DNA of 14,340 bases, from NCBI GenBank assembly GCA_934358405.1, contig CAKRKL010000042.1:1-14340 (forward strand). The letters are read 5' to 3'. The notes beneath the pieces were generated by a model. That model did not search any database and was not told the origin of the DNA. It was given only the letters and a program-made list of their open reading frames with translations. Shown here in pieces: positions 5,014 to 11,873 of the stretch; position 1 is the stretch's first letter; every line of letters begins with the position of its first letter. Made by a program: the position numbers and the translations under genes. The DNA comes from an uncultured Blautia sp. (GTDB lineage Bacteria > Bacillota > Clostridia > Lachnospirales > Lachnospiraceae).

Positions 5014-7203
5014 TTACAGATGCAGAACGCGGTCCTTGATCTCCTGGGTACGTCCCTGGTTCCAGAATTGGGTGCCGATATAACCGCAGGTTCTTCTGGC
5101 AACGCTCATCTTGTCCTGATTGCGGTTTCCGCAGTTAGGGCATTCCCAAACCAGCTTGCCGTTCTCATCCTCTTTGATCTGAATCTCTCCGTCATATCCG
5201 CATACATCACAGAAATCACTCTTTGTATTCAGCTCTGCATACATGATGTTATCGTAGATAAACTTCATAACAGAGAGGACAGCCGGGATATTCTGCTTCA
5301 TATTAGGAACCTCTACATAGCTGATAGCGCCTCCCGGAGAAAGCTTCTGGAATTCGGATTCGAATTTCAGCTTGGAGAATGCATCAATCTCCTCTGTAAC
5401 GTGAACATGATAGCTGTTAGTAATATAATTCTTATCTGTAACGCCCGGAATAATGCCAAAACGCTTCTGCAGGCATTTGGCAAATCTGTATGTGGTAGAC
5501 TCCATAGGAGTGCCGTATACAGAATAGCTGATATTCTCAGCTGCCTTCCACTGGGCACATTTATCGTTAAGACGCTGCATAACCTTCATTGCAAAAGGAC
5601 GAACCTCCGGGTCTGTATGGGGCTTACCGTACATTCTCATACACATCTCGTGGATACCTGCATATCCAAGGGAAATGGTGGAGTATCCGTCATAAAGAAG
5701 CTTGTCAATGGTCTCACCCTTCTTGAGACGGGCAAGTGCACCGTACTGCCACAAAATAGGAGCAACATCGGAAACAGTTCCAAGAAGACGCTCATGTCTG
5801 CAGCGGAGGGCTCTGTGGCAAAGCTCAAGGCGCTCATCAAGAATCTCCCAGAACTTATCGAAATCGCCCTCTGAGGAGCAAGCTACATCAATCAGGTTGA
5901 TGGTAACAACGCCCTGGTTGAAACGGCCGTAGAACTTGTAGGAGCCGTCCGGGTTCTTCTGCTTCTCCTCAACGGTAAGGAAGGAACGGCATCCCATACA
6001 GGTGTATACATTGCCATTCTTCAGCTGGCGCATTATCTTGGCGGAAATGTAATCCGGAACCATACGCTTAGCGGTACATTTCGCTGCGAGTTCGGTAAGA
6101 TACCAGTACTTGGAATCCTCATGGATGTTATCCTCATCAAGAACGTAGATCAGCTTCGGGAAAGCAGGGGTGATCCATGCGCCGCGCTCATTCTTAACGC
6201 CCTGCATACGCTGTTTCATAACCTCCTCGATGATCAGCGCCAGGTCATCACGGGTACGACCCTCCGGTACCTCATCAAGATACATGAAGATGGTTACAAA
6301 GGGTGCCTGACCGTTACAGGTCATAAGAGTGATCAGCTGGTACTGAATGGTCTGGATACCGCTCTGGATCTCATCCTTCAGCCTGCGCTCAGATACTCTG
6401 CGGATGATTTCCTCATCCATAGGCTCGCCGCATTCCTTACGCTCCTCGATTACCTTATTGCGGATCTTCTGGCGGCTGATATCAACGAATGGAGCCAGGT
6501 GAGCAAGAGAGAAGGACTGTCCGCCATACTGGTTACTTGCTACCTGAGCTACGATCTGTGTGGTAACATTGCAGGCAGTGAAGAAGCTGTGGGGCTTCTC
6601 AATCAGGGTCTGGCTGATCACGGTACCGTTCTGCAGCATATCCTGAAGGTTGATCAGGTCGCAGTTGTGCTCACGCTGCGCATAATAATCAGAATCATGG
6701 AAATGGATGATTCCCTCGTCATGTGCCCTTACGATCTCCTCAGGAAGAAGCACACGCATAGTCAGATCCTTGCTGACCTCACCTGCCATGTAGTCACGCT
6801 GTGTGGAGTTGATGGTAGGGTTCTTATTGGAGTTCTCCTGCTTGGCATTCTCATTGATCTGGTCAAGAAGAGAGAGGATATTGTCATCTGTAGTATTAGA
6901 CTTGCGGGTCAGCTCTCTCTTATAGCGGTAGCGTACGTACTTCTGTGCAACCTCATAGCCCCGCATCTCCATAATGCCGGTCTCTACCATATCCTGAATG
7001 TCCTCTACATTCACTGCGTGTGAGGTCTCCAGAGCACGGTTGGCAATTGTATCTGCAAGAGCCGTAATCTGGTAAGAACTCAGCTGATGGAGCTTGGGAA
7101 CCTCCTCGTTGGCTTTCTGTACGGCGTTGATGATCTTTGCCTTATCAAAGATAACCTCCACGCCATTTCGCTTGATGACGTTTGCATTGACTTCTGTGCT
7201 CAT
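5014..7203 (-). CDS. nrdD: Anaerobic (class III) ribonucleoside-triphosphate reductase, large subunit
   Basis: 729 residues from the ATG at 7203. Reduces ribonucleoside triphosphates to deoxyribonucleotides with a glycyl radical, so the host must make DNA without oxygen. The first ~90 residues (VNANVIKRNGVEVIFDKAKI onward) form an ATP-cone allosteric domain. FTACNVTTQ carries a conserved active-site-region cysteine. Near the C-terminus two CxxC pairs (CDVC and CPNC) form the zinc site, and RRTCGYIGTQFWNQGR contains the radical glycine, about residue 707. A TTG at 7212 is in frame but would sit only 2 nt from GGAGGG, so the ATG is preferred even though its spacing (about 12 nt) is a little long. 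Promoter and NrdR-like boxes lie just upstream; nrdG follows in the same operon. Confidence 0.97.
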   Translation of the reverse strand: MSTEVNANVIKRNGVEVIFDKAKIINAVQKANEEVPKLHQLSSYQITALADTIANRALETSHAVNVEDIQDMVETGIMEMRGYEVAQKYVRYRYKRELTRKSNTTDDNILSLLDQINENAKQENSNKNPTINSTQRDYMAGEVSKDLTMRVLLPEEIVRAHDEGIIHFHDSDYYAQREHNCDLINLQDMLQNGTVISQTLIEKPHSFFTACNVTTQIVAQVASNQYGGQSFSLAHLAPFVDISRQKIRNKVIEERKECGEPMDEEIIRRVSERRLKDEIQSGIQTIQYQLITLMTCNGQAPFVTIFMYLDEVPEGRTRDDLALIIEEVMKQRMQGVKNERGAWITPAFPKLIYVLDEDNIHEDSKYWYLTELAAKCTAKRMVPDYISAKIMRQLKNGNVYTCMGCRSFLTVEEKQKNPDGSYKFYGRFNQGVVTINLIDVACSSEGDFDKFWEILDERLELCHRALRCRHERLLGTVSDVAPILWQYGALARLKKGETIDKLLYDGYSTISLGYAGIHEMCMRMYGKPHTDPEVRPFAMKVMQRLNDKCAQWKAAENISYSVYGTPMESTTYRFAKCLQKRFGIIPGVTDKNYITNSYHVHVTEEIDAFSKLKFESEFQKLSPGGAISYVEVPNMKQNIPAVLSVMKFIYDNIMYAELNTKSDFCDVCGYDGEIQIKEDENGKLVWECPNCGNRNQDKMSVARRTCGYIGTQFWNQGRTQEIKDRVLHL

Positions 7204-7215
7204 ATTTATCAAATC

Positions 7216-7231
7216 CCTCCATATATTGTGT
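7216..7231 (-). promoter_or_regulatory. NrdR-like box 2, overlapping the nrdD ribosome binding site
   Basis: On the minus strand ACACAATATATGGAGG matches about 13 of 16 positions of the NrdR consensus as I know it (ACACWATATATWGTGT). The left half is nearly perfect; the right half is degenerate because it also carries the GGAGG ribosome binding site. Its centre is 32 bp from that of box 1. Confidence 0.6.
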
Positions 7232-7247
7232 CTGAAAAGTGATTAAA

Positions 7248-7263
7248 CCACTAAATGTTGTGC
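7248..7263 (-). promoter_or_regulatory. NrdR-like box 1, at the expected nrdD transcription start
   Basis: Plus-strand reading CCACTAAATGTTGTGC matches about 12 of 16 positions of the NrdR palindrome and keeps both CAC and GTG ends. It lies directly downstream of the proposed -10 element, where a repressor would block initiation. NrdR sites typically come in pairs on one face of the DNA, and the 32-bp spacing to box 2 (three helical turns) fits. Confidence 0.65.
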
Positions 7264-7270
7264 AATAACA

Positions 7271-7298
7271 ATATTACAGTATTTTACGGAAAAGTCAA
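7271..7298 (-). promoter_or_regulatory. Promoter of nrdD-nrdG
   Basis: Minus-strand TTGACT (7298-7293) and TAATAT (7276-7271) with a 16-bp spacer; predicted start near 7264, at the edge of NrdR-like box 1. A second TTGACC lies 6 nt further upstream. Confidence 0.55.
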
Positions 7299-7365
7299 GG
7301 TCAAAACCTGCGATTTTGTAAAACTGTGAAATGTGCTGAATTTTTTATATTTTTTTGGCATGAAC

Positions 7366-7390
7366 AAAGGGCTGCCATGAGCAACCCTTT
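7366..7390 (-). terminator. Terminator of the sugar ABC transporter operon
   Basis: Arms AAAGGGCTGC (7366-7375) and GCAACCCTTT (7381-7390) around CATGA; one G-U pair in RNA. It is the only strong hairpin between the end of the second permease gene and nrdD. The U tail is imperfect on the minus strand (CCCTTTGTTC) and better on the plus strand, so it may work in both directions. Confidence 0.7.
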
Positions 7391-7434
7391 TTGTGTTCGC
7401 ATCTTTTTTTATTATACTTGGAAAAAAATAAAAA

Positions 7435-8298
7435 TCAACCCTTGACACCACCTGAAGTAAGTCCGCCAACCAGATTTTTTTCGATTCCCACGAAGAGGAT
7501 TACAACCGGAACGATCGCATAGAGAGAGGCGGCAAACAGATACTGCCATTCGATCATGTTATATCCGTTGAAAATATTGATACCAACTGTCAGTGGCTTG
7601 AAGGTATCGGTAGAAATCAGTGTCAGTGCTACTGTATATTCATTCCATGCATTGATAAATACGAAAATAAGTGCTGTTACAATACCTGGCGCAGCAACCG
7701 GAAGAAGAATGCGAAGAAGGGCATGTACACGGTTGCAGCCGTCGATAGTAGCTGCCTGCTCCATCTCTGAGGAGATGCTAAGGAAGGTACCGCGAAGAAG
7801 CCAGATGGCAAAGGCCTGGTTAAATGCAGCGTTAATAAAAATAAGGCCAATAATGCTGTTGGTAAGATGGAATGCCATCATAACCTTGTAAATACCGATC
7901 AGAAGCACAACCGGTGCAAACATCTGGGAAACGATAACAAATCCCAGGAATGCAGTCTGTCCCTTAAATTTCATTCTGGACAGGGCATAAGCAGCCGGAA
8001 TGCCGCAAAGCATGGCCAGAAGGGTAGAACCCCCTGCGACCACAATGGAATTGAGCATATAGCTGCTCATAGGAGCCAGCTTCCATACGTCTGTGAAGTT
8101 AGACCAGATAGCCTTGACAGGGAAGATCGTTCCGTTCATGGAGAAGATTTCCGCACGGCTCTTAAGGGCGGTACATACGGTGACAAAGTAGGGATAGAGG
8201 GTAAAAAGGCAGATCAGGATGATCACCACATAAAACAGTACCCGAAGAACCTTACTTTTTGTATCTTTTTTCTTAGTTGAAGCATTGGTGCCTGCCAT
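7435..8298 (-). CDS. Carbohydrate ABC transporter permease, MalG/LacG type
   Basis: 287 residues, six expected membrane helices beginning at about residue 18 after a basic, Lys-rich N-terminus. This is the second membrane subunit of a CUT1-family importer. The EAA loop that docks onto the ATPase is EQAATIDGCNRVHALLRILLP (about 180-200), with the conserved G at position 187. The C-terminus ends in GGLTSGGVKG, typical of MalG-like permeases, whose tail reaches into the ATPase dimer. ATG at 8298 with AAGGAG 9 nt upstream; the gene starts 1 nt after the TAA of the first permease (TAA-T-ATG), so translation is probably coupled. It is the last gene of the operon; no ATPase or sugar hydrolase follows. 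Confidence 0.94.
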   Translation of the reverse strand: MAGTNASTKKKDTKSKVLRVLFYVVIILICLFTLYPYFVTVCTALKSRAEIFSMNGTIFPVKAIWSNFTDVWKLAPMSSYMLNSIVVAGGSTLLAMLCGIPAAYALSRMKFKGQTAFLGFVIVSQMFAPVVLLIGIYKVMMAFHLTNSIIGLIFINAAFNQAFAIWLLRGTFLSISSEMEQAATIDGCNRVHALLRILLPVAAPGIVTALIFVFINAWNEYTVALTLISTDTFKPLTVGINIFNGYNMIEWQYLFAASLYAIVPVVILFVGIEKNLVGGLTSGGVKG

Positions 8299-8299
8299 A

Positions 8300-9178
8300 T
8301 TATTCGTCTCCTTTCTTCAGTACGGAAATCATATACAGGCTGGCACACAGAAGTAGGATAAGGAAGCCGATGACAGATACTGCAGCAGCCTGTCCCTGCT
8401 TGCCGTTGTAGAAGGCCAGCTTATACAGATAAGTAACCAGAGTGTCGGTACGGTTGGCCGGGTCACCCTTGGTAATGGTCCATATGATCGGGAAAGAGTT
8501 GAATACATAAATAATATTCAGGATGGTACTGATGGTAAGGTTAGGGCGTACAAGCGGAATGGTGATACGGAACATTTTCTGCCAGTAGGTAGCACCATCC
8601 ACAGCAGCAGCTTCATAATAGCTTGCGTCAATACTCTGCAGACCGGAAAGCACGGTAAAGGTTACAAAAGGAATCGTAACGAAAATACCGCAGGCAATTT
8701 CCCAGGCAAAATAAGCACCTGCAGTGGGAGTCCAGTTCACTGCGTGGTCAATAATGCCAAGCTTCATCAGCAGTGTATTTAAAGTACCGTAATCTGTATC
8801 AATAATGAATTTCCAGATACTTGCCTGAACGATCAGTGTGGTAGCCCATGGGAAAACCACAACTGCACGGGCAAGCTTACGTCCCTTGAATTCATTGTTA
8901 AGCAGGATGGCAAGGATAAAGCCAAGAAGAGTGGAAATACCAACAACGGCAACAGTCCACACAAGGGTATTTTTCAAAACCATGGCGAAAACCGGGCTTG
9001 CGGTTACCTTGCGGAAGTTTGCAAGACCTGCAAAGCCCTTGATCAGGCCAGCCTTGCTCACATCGCTTAAAGCCATGCGGAATACAAATACAATAGGAAC
9101 CAGAATGAATACTGCCATCAGAAGGACACTTGGCAGGATCCAGATATAGGGTTCCACTTTTTTGAATGTTTTCTTCAC
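8300..9178 (-). CDS. Carbohydrate ABC transporter permease, MalF/UgpA type
   Basis: 292 residues with six membrane helices: about 10-32, 68-92, 104-124, 152-178, 212-235 and 262-286. First membrane subunit of the same CUT1 importer; it lacks the extra N-terminal helices of E. coli MalF, as is usual in Gram-positives. The EAA loop is EAAAVDGATYWQKMFRITIP (189-208) with G195. The initiation codon is GTG at 9178, with GAGAGG 8 nt upstream. It is separated from the binding-protein gene by 130 nt containing a terminator hairpin and a palindrome, so its expression probably depends on read-through or on a separate weak start. Confidence 0.94.
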   Translation of the reverse strand: MKKTFKKVEPYIWILPSVLLMAVFILVPIVFVFRMALSDVSKAGLIKGFAGLANFRKVTASPVFAMVLKNTLVWTVAVVGISTLLGFILAILLNNEFKGRKLARAVVVFPWATTLIVQASIWKFIIDTDYGTLNTLLMKLGIIDHAVNWTPTAGAYFAWEIACGIFVTIPFVTFTVLSGLQSIDASYYEAAAVDGATYWQKMFRITIPLVRPNLTISTILNIIYVFNSFPIIWTITKGDPANRTDTLVTYLYKLAFYNGKQGQAAAVSVIGFLILLLCASLYMISVLKKGDE

Positions 9179-9209
9179 AGGGGATACCTCTCTTTTCGTA
9201 TGTCTGGGG

Positions 9210-9233
9210 ATTCTGGCATAGCTATGTCAGAAT
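9210..9233. repeat. 24-bp near-perfect palindrome upstream of the permease genes
   Basis: Arms ATTCTGGCATAG (9210-9221) and CTATGTCAGAAT (9222-9233) differ from perfect symmetry at one base pair. It lies between the binding-protein terminator and the permease start. It could be a regulator's operator or, in RNA, a hairpin that protects or processes the permease mRNA. Confidence 0.65.
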
Positions 9234-9241
9234 ATTGATTT

Positions 9242-9273
9242 AAAAAATGGACCGGACCAAATAGTCCGGCCCA
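9242..9273 (-). terminator. Intercistronic terminator after the solute-binding protein gene
   Basis: On the minus strand a 10-bp GC-rich stem (TGGGCCGGAC, loop TATTTG, GTCCGGTCCA; one G-U pair) is followed directly by TTTTTT. It lies 36 nt after the stop codon. Being inside the operon, it would cut permease transcription relative to the binding protein, a common arrangement in binding-protein-dependent transporters. Confidence 0.9.
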
Positions 9274-9308
9274 TTATCATTCTCGTAATGGGAATGCGCA
9301 GTTCTGGA

Positions 9309-10538
9309 TTAGCCGGCGATTTCTGCCTGAAGGTCATCCAGTAATTCCTGAACATCGCCGCCAAGAAGTGCGTTCTGCTCTACATTGATAACACCCTGTT
9401 TTACATCTGCCCACTCAGCCTTAGCTGTTGGATAGAATTTACAGCTGTCTAAGATATCGATCCAGCTTGCCATGTCTTCATTAGCTGCTGCAAGAGCCTC
9501 GCCGCCGGTCTTGGTTGCCGGGAGGAAGCCTTCCATGTCAACCCACTCAGTATAACGTGCGTCATCATAGAAATAATCGAAGAATGTGGAGATCGCTGCC
9601 TTCTCTTCATCAGAGTAGTCATTGTCGAAGCACATGAAACGGTCCATAACACCTGCGGAAACAGATTCGCCTGTATTGGACGGGATGGAAGCTACACCGT
9701 AGTTAACTTCATTTCCGCCTGTAGCGATGTATGTAGGTAAGCTGTTAGGAGCGATAAGCATAGCAACCTTGCCTGCACCAAACATATCCTGAAGGTCATA
9801 ACGGGTATCGTTAGCCGGATCTGTGTTGGTGTAACCGGAGTTTACAAGATCGATGGCATACTGGATTGCTTCCACGTTCTGCTCACTGTTCAGTGTCCAG
9901 TTGTCATCATCATCAACAAAGCCGCCACCATTGTTCCAGGTATAATATGCGAATGCTGCCTGACCTTCGTCAGTAGTCATATCGATTCCCCATGGATAAA
10001 GGCTGTCGTCATAAGCCTTGATCTTCTCGCAGGCATCCTTTAATTCGTCCCATGTAGTAGGAACTTCAACGCCTGCTGCATCAAGGATATCCTTGTTATA
10101 ATACATAGCACGTGCAGATGCAAGGTCCGGGATTGCCCATACAGTTCCGTCTACCTCAGACTGTGCAAGGAATGCATCATACATCTTGCTGTAGGTCTCC
10201 TCAGATACAACGTCCTGGATCGGAAGAAGCAGATCGTCTGCCTGATAATCTGCGAATACGTCGATGTTCAGAACATCCGGTGCCTCGCCGTTAGCAATAC
10301 GGGTATTTACTACAGTGTAGATATCGTTCCAGGATACAACCTCTACGTTCAGGTTGATGTCCGGATTTGCTTCGTTAAATTCTTTCACGAAGTTAGCCCA
10401 CCAGTCAGCGGTCTGCTGACCGTACTGTGCAGCGATAACATTGATCTCCGCCTTGTCAGCTGCAGATGCTGTCACAGGGAACATGGAAAGTGCCATGGAT
10501 AAAGCTGCTCCTACGGTTAAAGCCTGTTTCATTTTCAT
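9309..10538 (-). CDS. Extracellular solute-binding protein of a CUT1 sugar ABC transporter (family 1 type)
   Basis: 409 residues. Captures a sugar or oligosaccharide outside the cell and delivers it to the two permeases encoded downstream. The start at 10538 is chosen because GGGAGG lies 8 nt upstream and a signal peptide begins there (MKMKQALTV, hydrophobic core to about 20, PVTASA then ADKAEIN). The mature part has family features: DWWANFVKEFNEANPDINL near the start, a WNDIYTVVNTRIANGEAPDVLNIDV block, MYYNKDILDAAGVEVPTTWDEL in the middle and an acidic C-terminal half. Aromatic residues are plentiful (WNNGGGF, WIDILD), fitting sugar stacking. Oddly there is no lipobox cysteine: the signal ends in an AxA site, so by sequence the protein would be released rather than lipid-anchored. 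The substrate cannot be told. Confidence 0.93.
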   Translation of the reverse strand: MKMKQALTVGAALSMALSMFPVTASAADKAEINVIAAQYGQQTADWWANFVKEFNEANPDINLNVEVVSWNDIYTVVNTRIANGEAPDVLNIDVFADYQADDLLLPIQDVVSEETYSKMYDAFLAQSEVDGTVWAIPDLASARAMYYNKDILDAAGVEVPTTWDELKDACEKIKAYDDSLYPWGIDMTTDEGQAAFAYYTWNNGGGFVDDDDNWTLNSEQNVEAIQYAIDLVNSGYTNTDPANDTRYDLQDMFGAGKVAMLIAPNSLPTYIATGGNEVNYGVASIPSNTGESVSAGVMDRFMCFDNDYSDEEKAAISTFFDYFYDDARYTEWVDMEGFLPATKTGGEALAAANEDMASWIDILDSCKFYPTAKAEWADVKQGVINVEQNALLGGDVQELLDDLQAEIAG

Positions 10539-10618
10539 AAAAATTACCTCCCTATAAGTACGAATATGGACAATCTGACAATACACTTATTTGCCAAGGA
10601 CTGCCTCTTTGTGTAAGT

Positions 10619-10647
10619 ATCATACAATGAATCAGTCATAATGTCAA
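10619..10647 (-). promoter_or_regulatory. Promoter of the sugar ABC transporter operon
   Basis: On the minus strand a perfect TTGACA (10647-10642), a 17-bp spacer and TATGAT (10624-10619). Predicted start near 10612, giving a leader of about 74 nt before the ATG at 10538. No clear catabolite-repression site was seen next to it. Confidence 0.8.
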
Positions 10648-10763
10648 CTAAAATTATATAAAAAAACAACAAAACCGTCATAAAAAAAAGAAAAACAAAA
10701 CGAAATGCACAAGAATAGACATAAGCAAAAGAAATACCCTGTAAAAATGGCAAAAAAACAGAT

Positions 10764-10793
10764 TTGACATTACAGGGGCGGATACTATACAAT
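10764..10793 (+). promoter_or_regulatory. Promoter of the small acidic protein gene
   Basis: TTGACA at 10764-10769, then TATACA at 10786-10791 (16-bp spacer) or TACAAT at 10788-10793 (18-bp spacer). A very A-rich stretch (about 10650-10762), which may act as an UP-type element, separates it from the divergent ABC-operon promoter. Confidence 0.7.
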
Positions 10794-10824
10794 GACAGAA
10801 AGTAAATTAAAAAAGGAGTATGCA

Positions 10825-11082
10825 ATGGAAGAATTCTATGCGGCAATTGAGGAAAAAATCAAGGCATCCGGTTATCCGCGCCTGATTTCCGGTGAGGATG
10901 TGTATAACGACATCTGCGACCAGATCGAGGGAAAGGAGAACGGAACCTATATCCTGCTGTCTAAGTTTGATGATGATGTAATTTTTGAGTATCATATTAC
11001 AGTGATGGATGAGGATTTTAACCTTGGTGTGCTTACTATGCGGACACCGGAAGGGGTATTTGAGACGGATTTTGATGAATGA
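10825..11082 (+). CDS. Small acidic cytoplasmic protein of unknown function
   Basis: 85 residues from the ATG at 10825, chosen for AAGGAG 7 nt upstream; the in-frame upstream ATG overlaps the -10 region. No signal peptide, membrane segment or cysteine cluster. A basic N-terminal helix (EEFYAAIEEKIKASGYP) is followed by strongly acidic sequence (DDDVIFEYHITVMDEDFNL) with alternating hydrophobic residues that suggest a small alpha/beta fold. It ends in VFETDFDE. It has its own good promoter and ribosome binding site and GC content like its neighbours, so I take it as real. I do not recognise the family. It may share a transcript with the lipoprotein gene 111 nt downstream, although a promoter-like sequence lies in that gap. 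Confidence 0.75.
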   Translation: MEEFYAAIEEKIKASGYPRLISGEDVYNDICDQIEGKENGTYILLSKFDDDVIFEYHITVMDEDFNLGVLTMRTPEGVFETDFDE

Positions 11083-11136
11083 TTTATTTGGCGTGTCCCA
11101 AGTTCAATAGCCTTATCGTGCAAGAACGAACAGCTT

Positions 11137-11165
11137 TTTGACCTTTTGACACTGGTATCATACTA
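11137..11165 (+). promoter_or_regulatory. Possible promoter of the lipoprotein gene
   Basis: TTGACC (11137-11142), 17-bp spacer, TACTAT (11160-11165; moderate match). It contains the 18-nt motif at 11144-11161 that recurs, inverted, at 3218-3235. Confidence 0.4.
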
Positions 11166-11193
11166 TTACCTGGAAGGAGAAACCGGAATTTAT

Positions 11194-11820
11194 ATGCGAA
11201 AGAAAAAATTACTGGCTGCAGCTTTATTAAGCTTTACCTTGTGTACCTGTGGCTGCTCTATAGGCGGCCTGAATTCCGTGATCAATGAACTGCATGGTTC
11301 CCTGGTGGGAAACAGCTACACCATAGATACCTATGACAACTATGGCAATAAGACGCTGGAAACTACCGGGAAAAAGATCAGCATAACAGGAAATAAGATT
11401 GAGACCATCAGCTATGATGATACAGGAAAGGCTATCAAGGGCTATGATCTTTCTTCTGTGATCACCATCACCATAGACGGCAAGGAAATCGAAAGCTGTG
11501 GAGATACCTGCATTTTTATGCAGGATGGCCTGAATCCGGAGGTGGATTTTACAGAGGAAACTATTCAGAGCAGCAGCGCAGGCATCACAGATAATGCTGC
11601 CGTTGCCCGTTATCTGAATAAATATAAGAATTATTTCGGCAAATCCAGGATCGTGGTGATCAAATCCCAGCTTGGCCAGCCGATTACCGCATTTTCCGGT
11701 GACAATGTATACTGGGAAATTCCGGAAGATCTGCCCAAGATGACAAAGCTGATGATTGATGGCAAAGCCCTTTACATACATCGCGCCAATTATCAGATCA
11801 TAGACAGCAAGCTTTTATAA
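11194..11820 (+). CDS. Predicted lipoprotein resembling the DUF5052 family
   Basis: 208 residues from the ATG at 11194. The N-terminus MRKKKLLAAALLSFTLCTCGCS has a basic start, a hydrophobic core and cysteines at 17, 19 and 21; L-C-T-C or T-C-G-C could serve as a lipobox, so an exported, lipid-anchored protein is likely. The mature part begins GGLNSVINELHGSLVGNSYTIDTYDNYGNKTLETTG, a pattern I associate with DUF5052 lipoproteins of Bacillota (known only as a domain of unknown function). Many short beta-type stretches follow, with no catalytic motif recognised. The ribosome binding site GGAAGGAG is 14 nt from this ATG, longer than ideal; an in-frame TTG at 11146 would lie upstream of that site and lacks one of its own. 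A terminator follows at once. Confidence 0.8.
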   Translation: MRKKKLLAAALLSFTLCTCGCSIGGLNSVINELHGSLVGNSYTIDTYDNYGNKTLETTGKKISITGNKIETISYDDTGKAIKGYDLSSVITITIDGKEIESCGDTCIFMQDGLNPEVDFTEETIQSSSAGITDNAAVARYLNKYKNYFGKSRIVVIKSQLGQPITAFSGDNVYWEIPEDLPKMTKLMIDGKALYIHRANYQIIDSKLL

Positions 11821-11843
11821 AGCCGGATTTTTTATCAGAAAAT

Positions 11844-11873
11844 AAAAGAGCGTGCCTTTAGGCATGCTCTTTT
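11844..11873. terminator. Bidirectional terminator shared by the lipoprotein and histidine kinase genes
   Basis: Arms AAAAGAGCGTGCC (11844-11856) and GGCATGCTCTTTT (11861-11873) around TTTA; one G-U pair. A-runs and T-runs on both sides suit both directions. The last codons and the TAA of the minus-strand kinase gene lie inside the hairpin. Confidence 0.88.

Noticed and set aside
4984..5874. 296-codon plus-strand open frame
   Set aside because: Antisense shadow of nrdD, whose zinc site and glycyl-radical motif are in the opposite strand; no ribosome binding site.
6121..7023. 300-codon plus-strand open frame
   Set aside because: Antisense to the nrdD N-terminal half; no promoter or ribosome binding site.
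7212..7214. TTG at 7212 as nrdD start
   Set aside because: It would sit 2 nt from GGAGGG. The ATG at 7203 has usable spacing.
11227..11781. 184-codon minus-strand open frame under the lipoprotein gene
   Set aside because: The plus-strand frame has a signal peptide, lipobox-like cysteines and a terminator directly after its stop; the antisense frame has no start signals.
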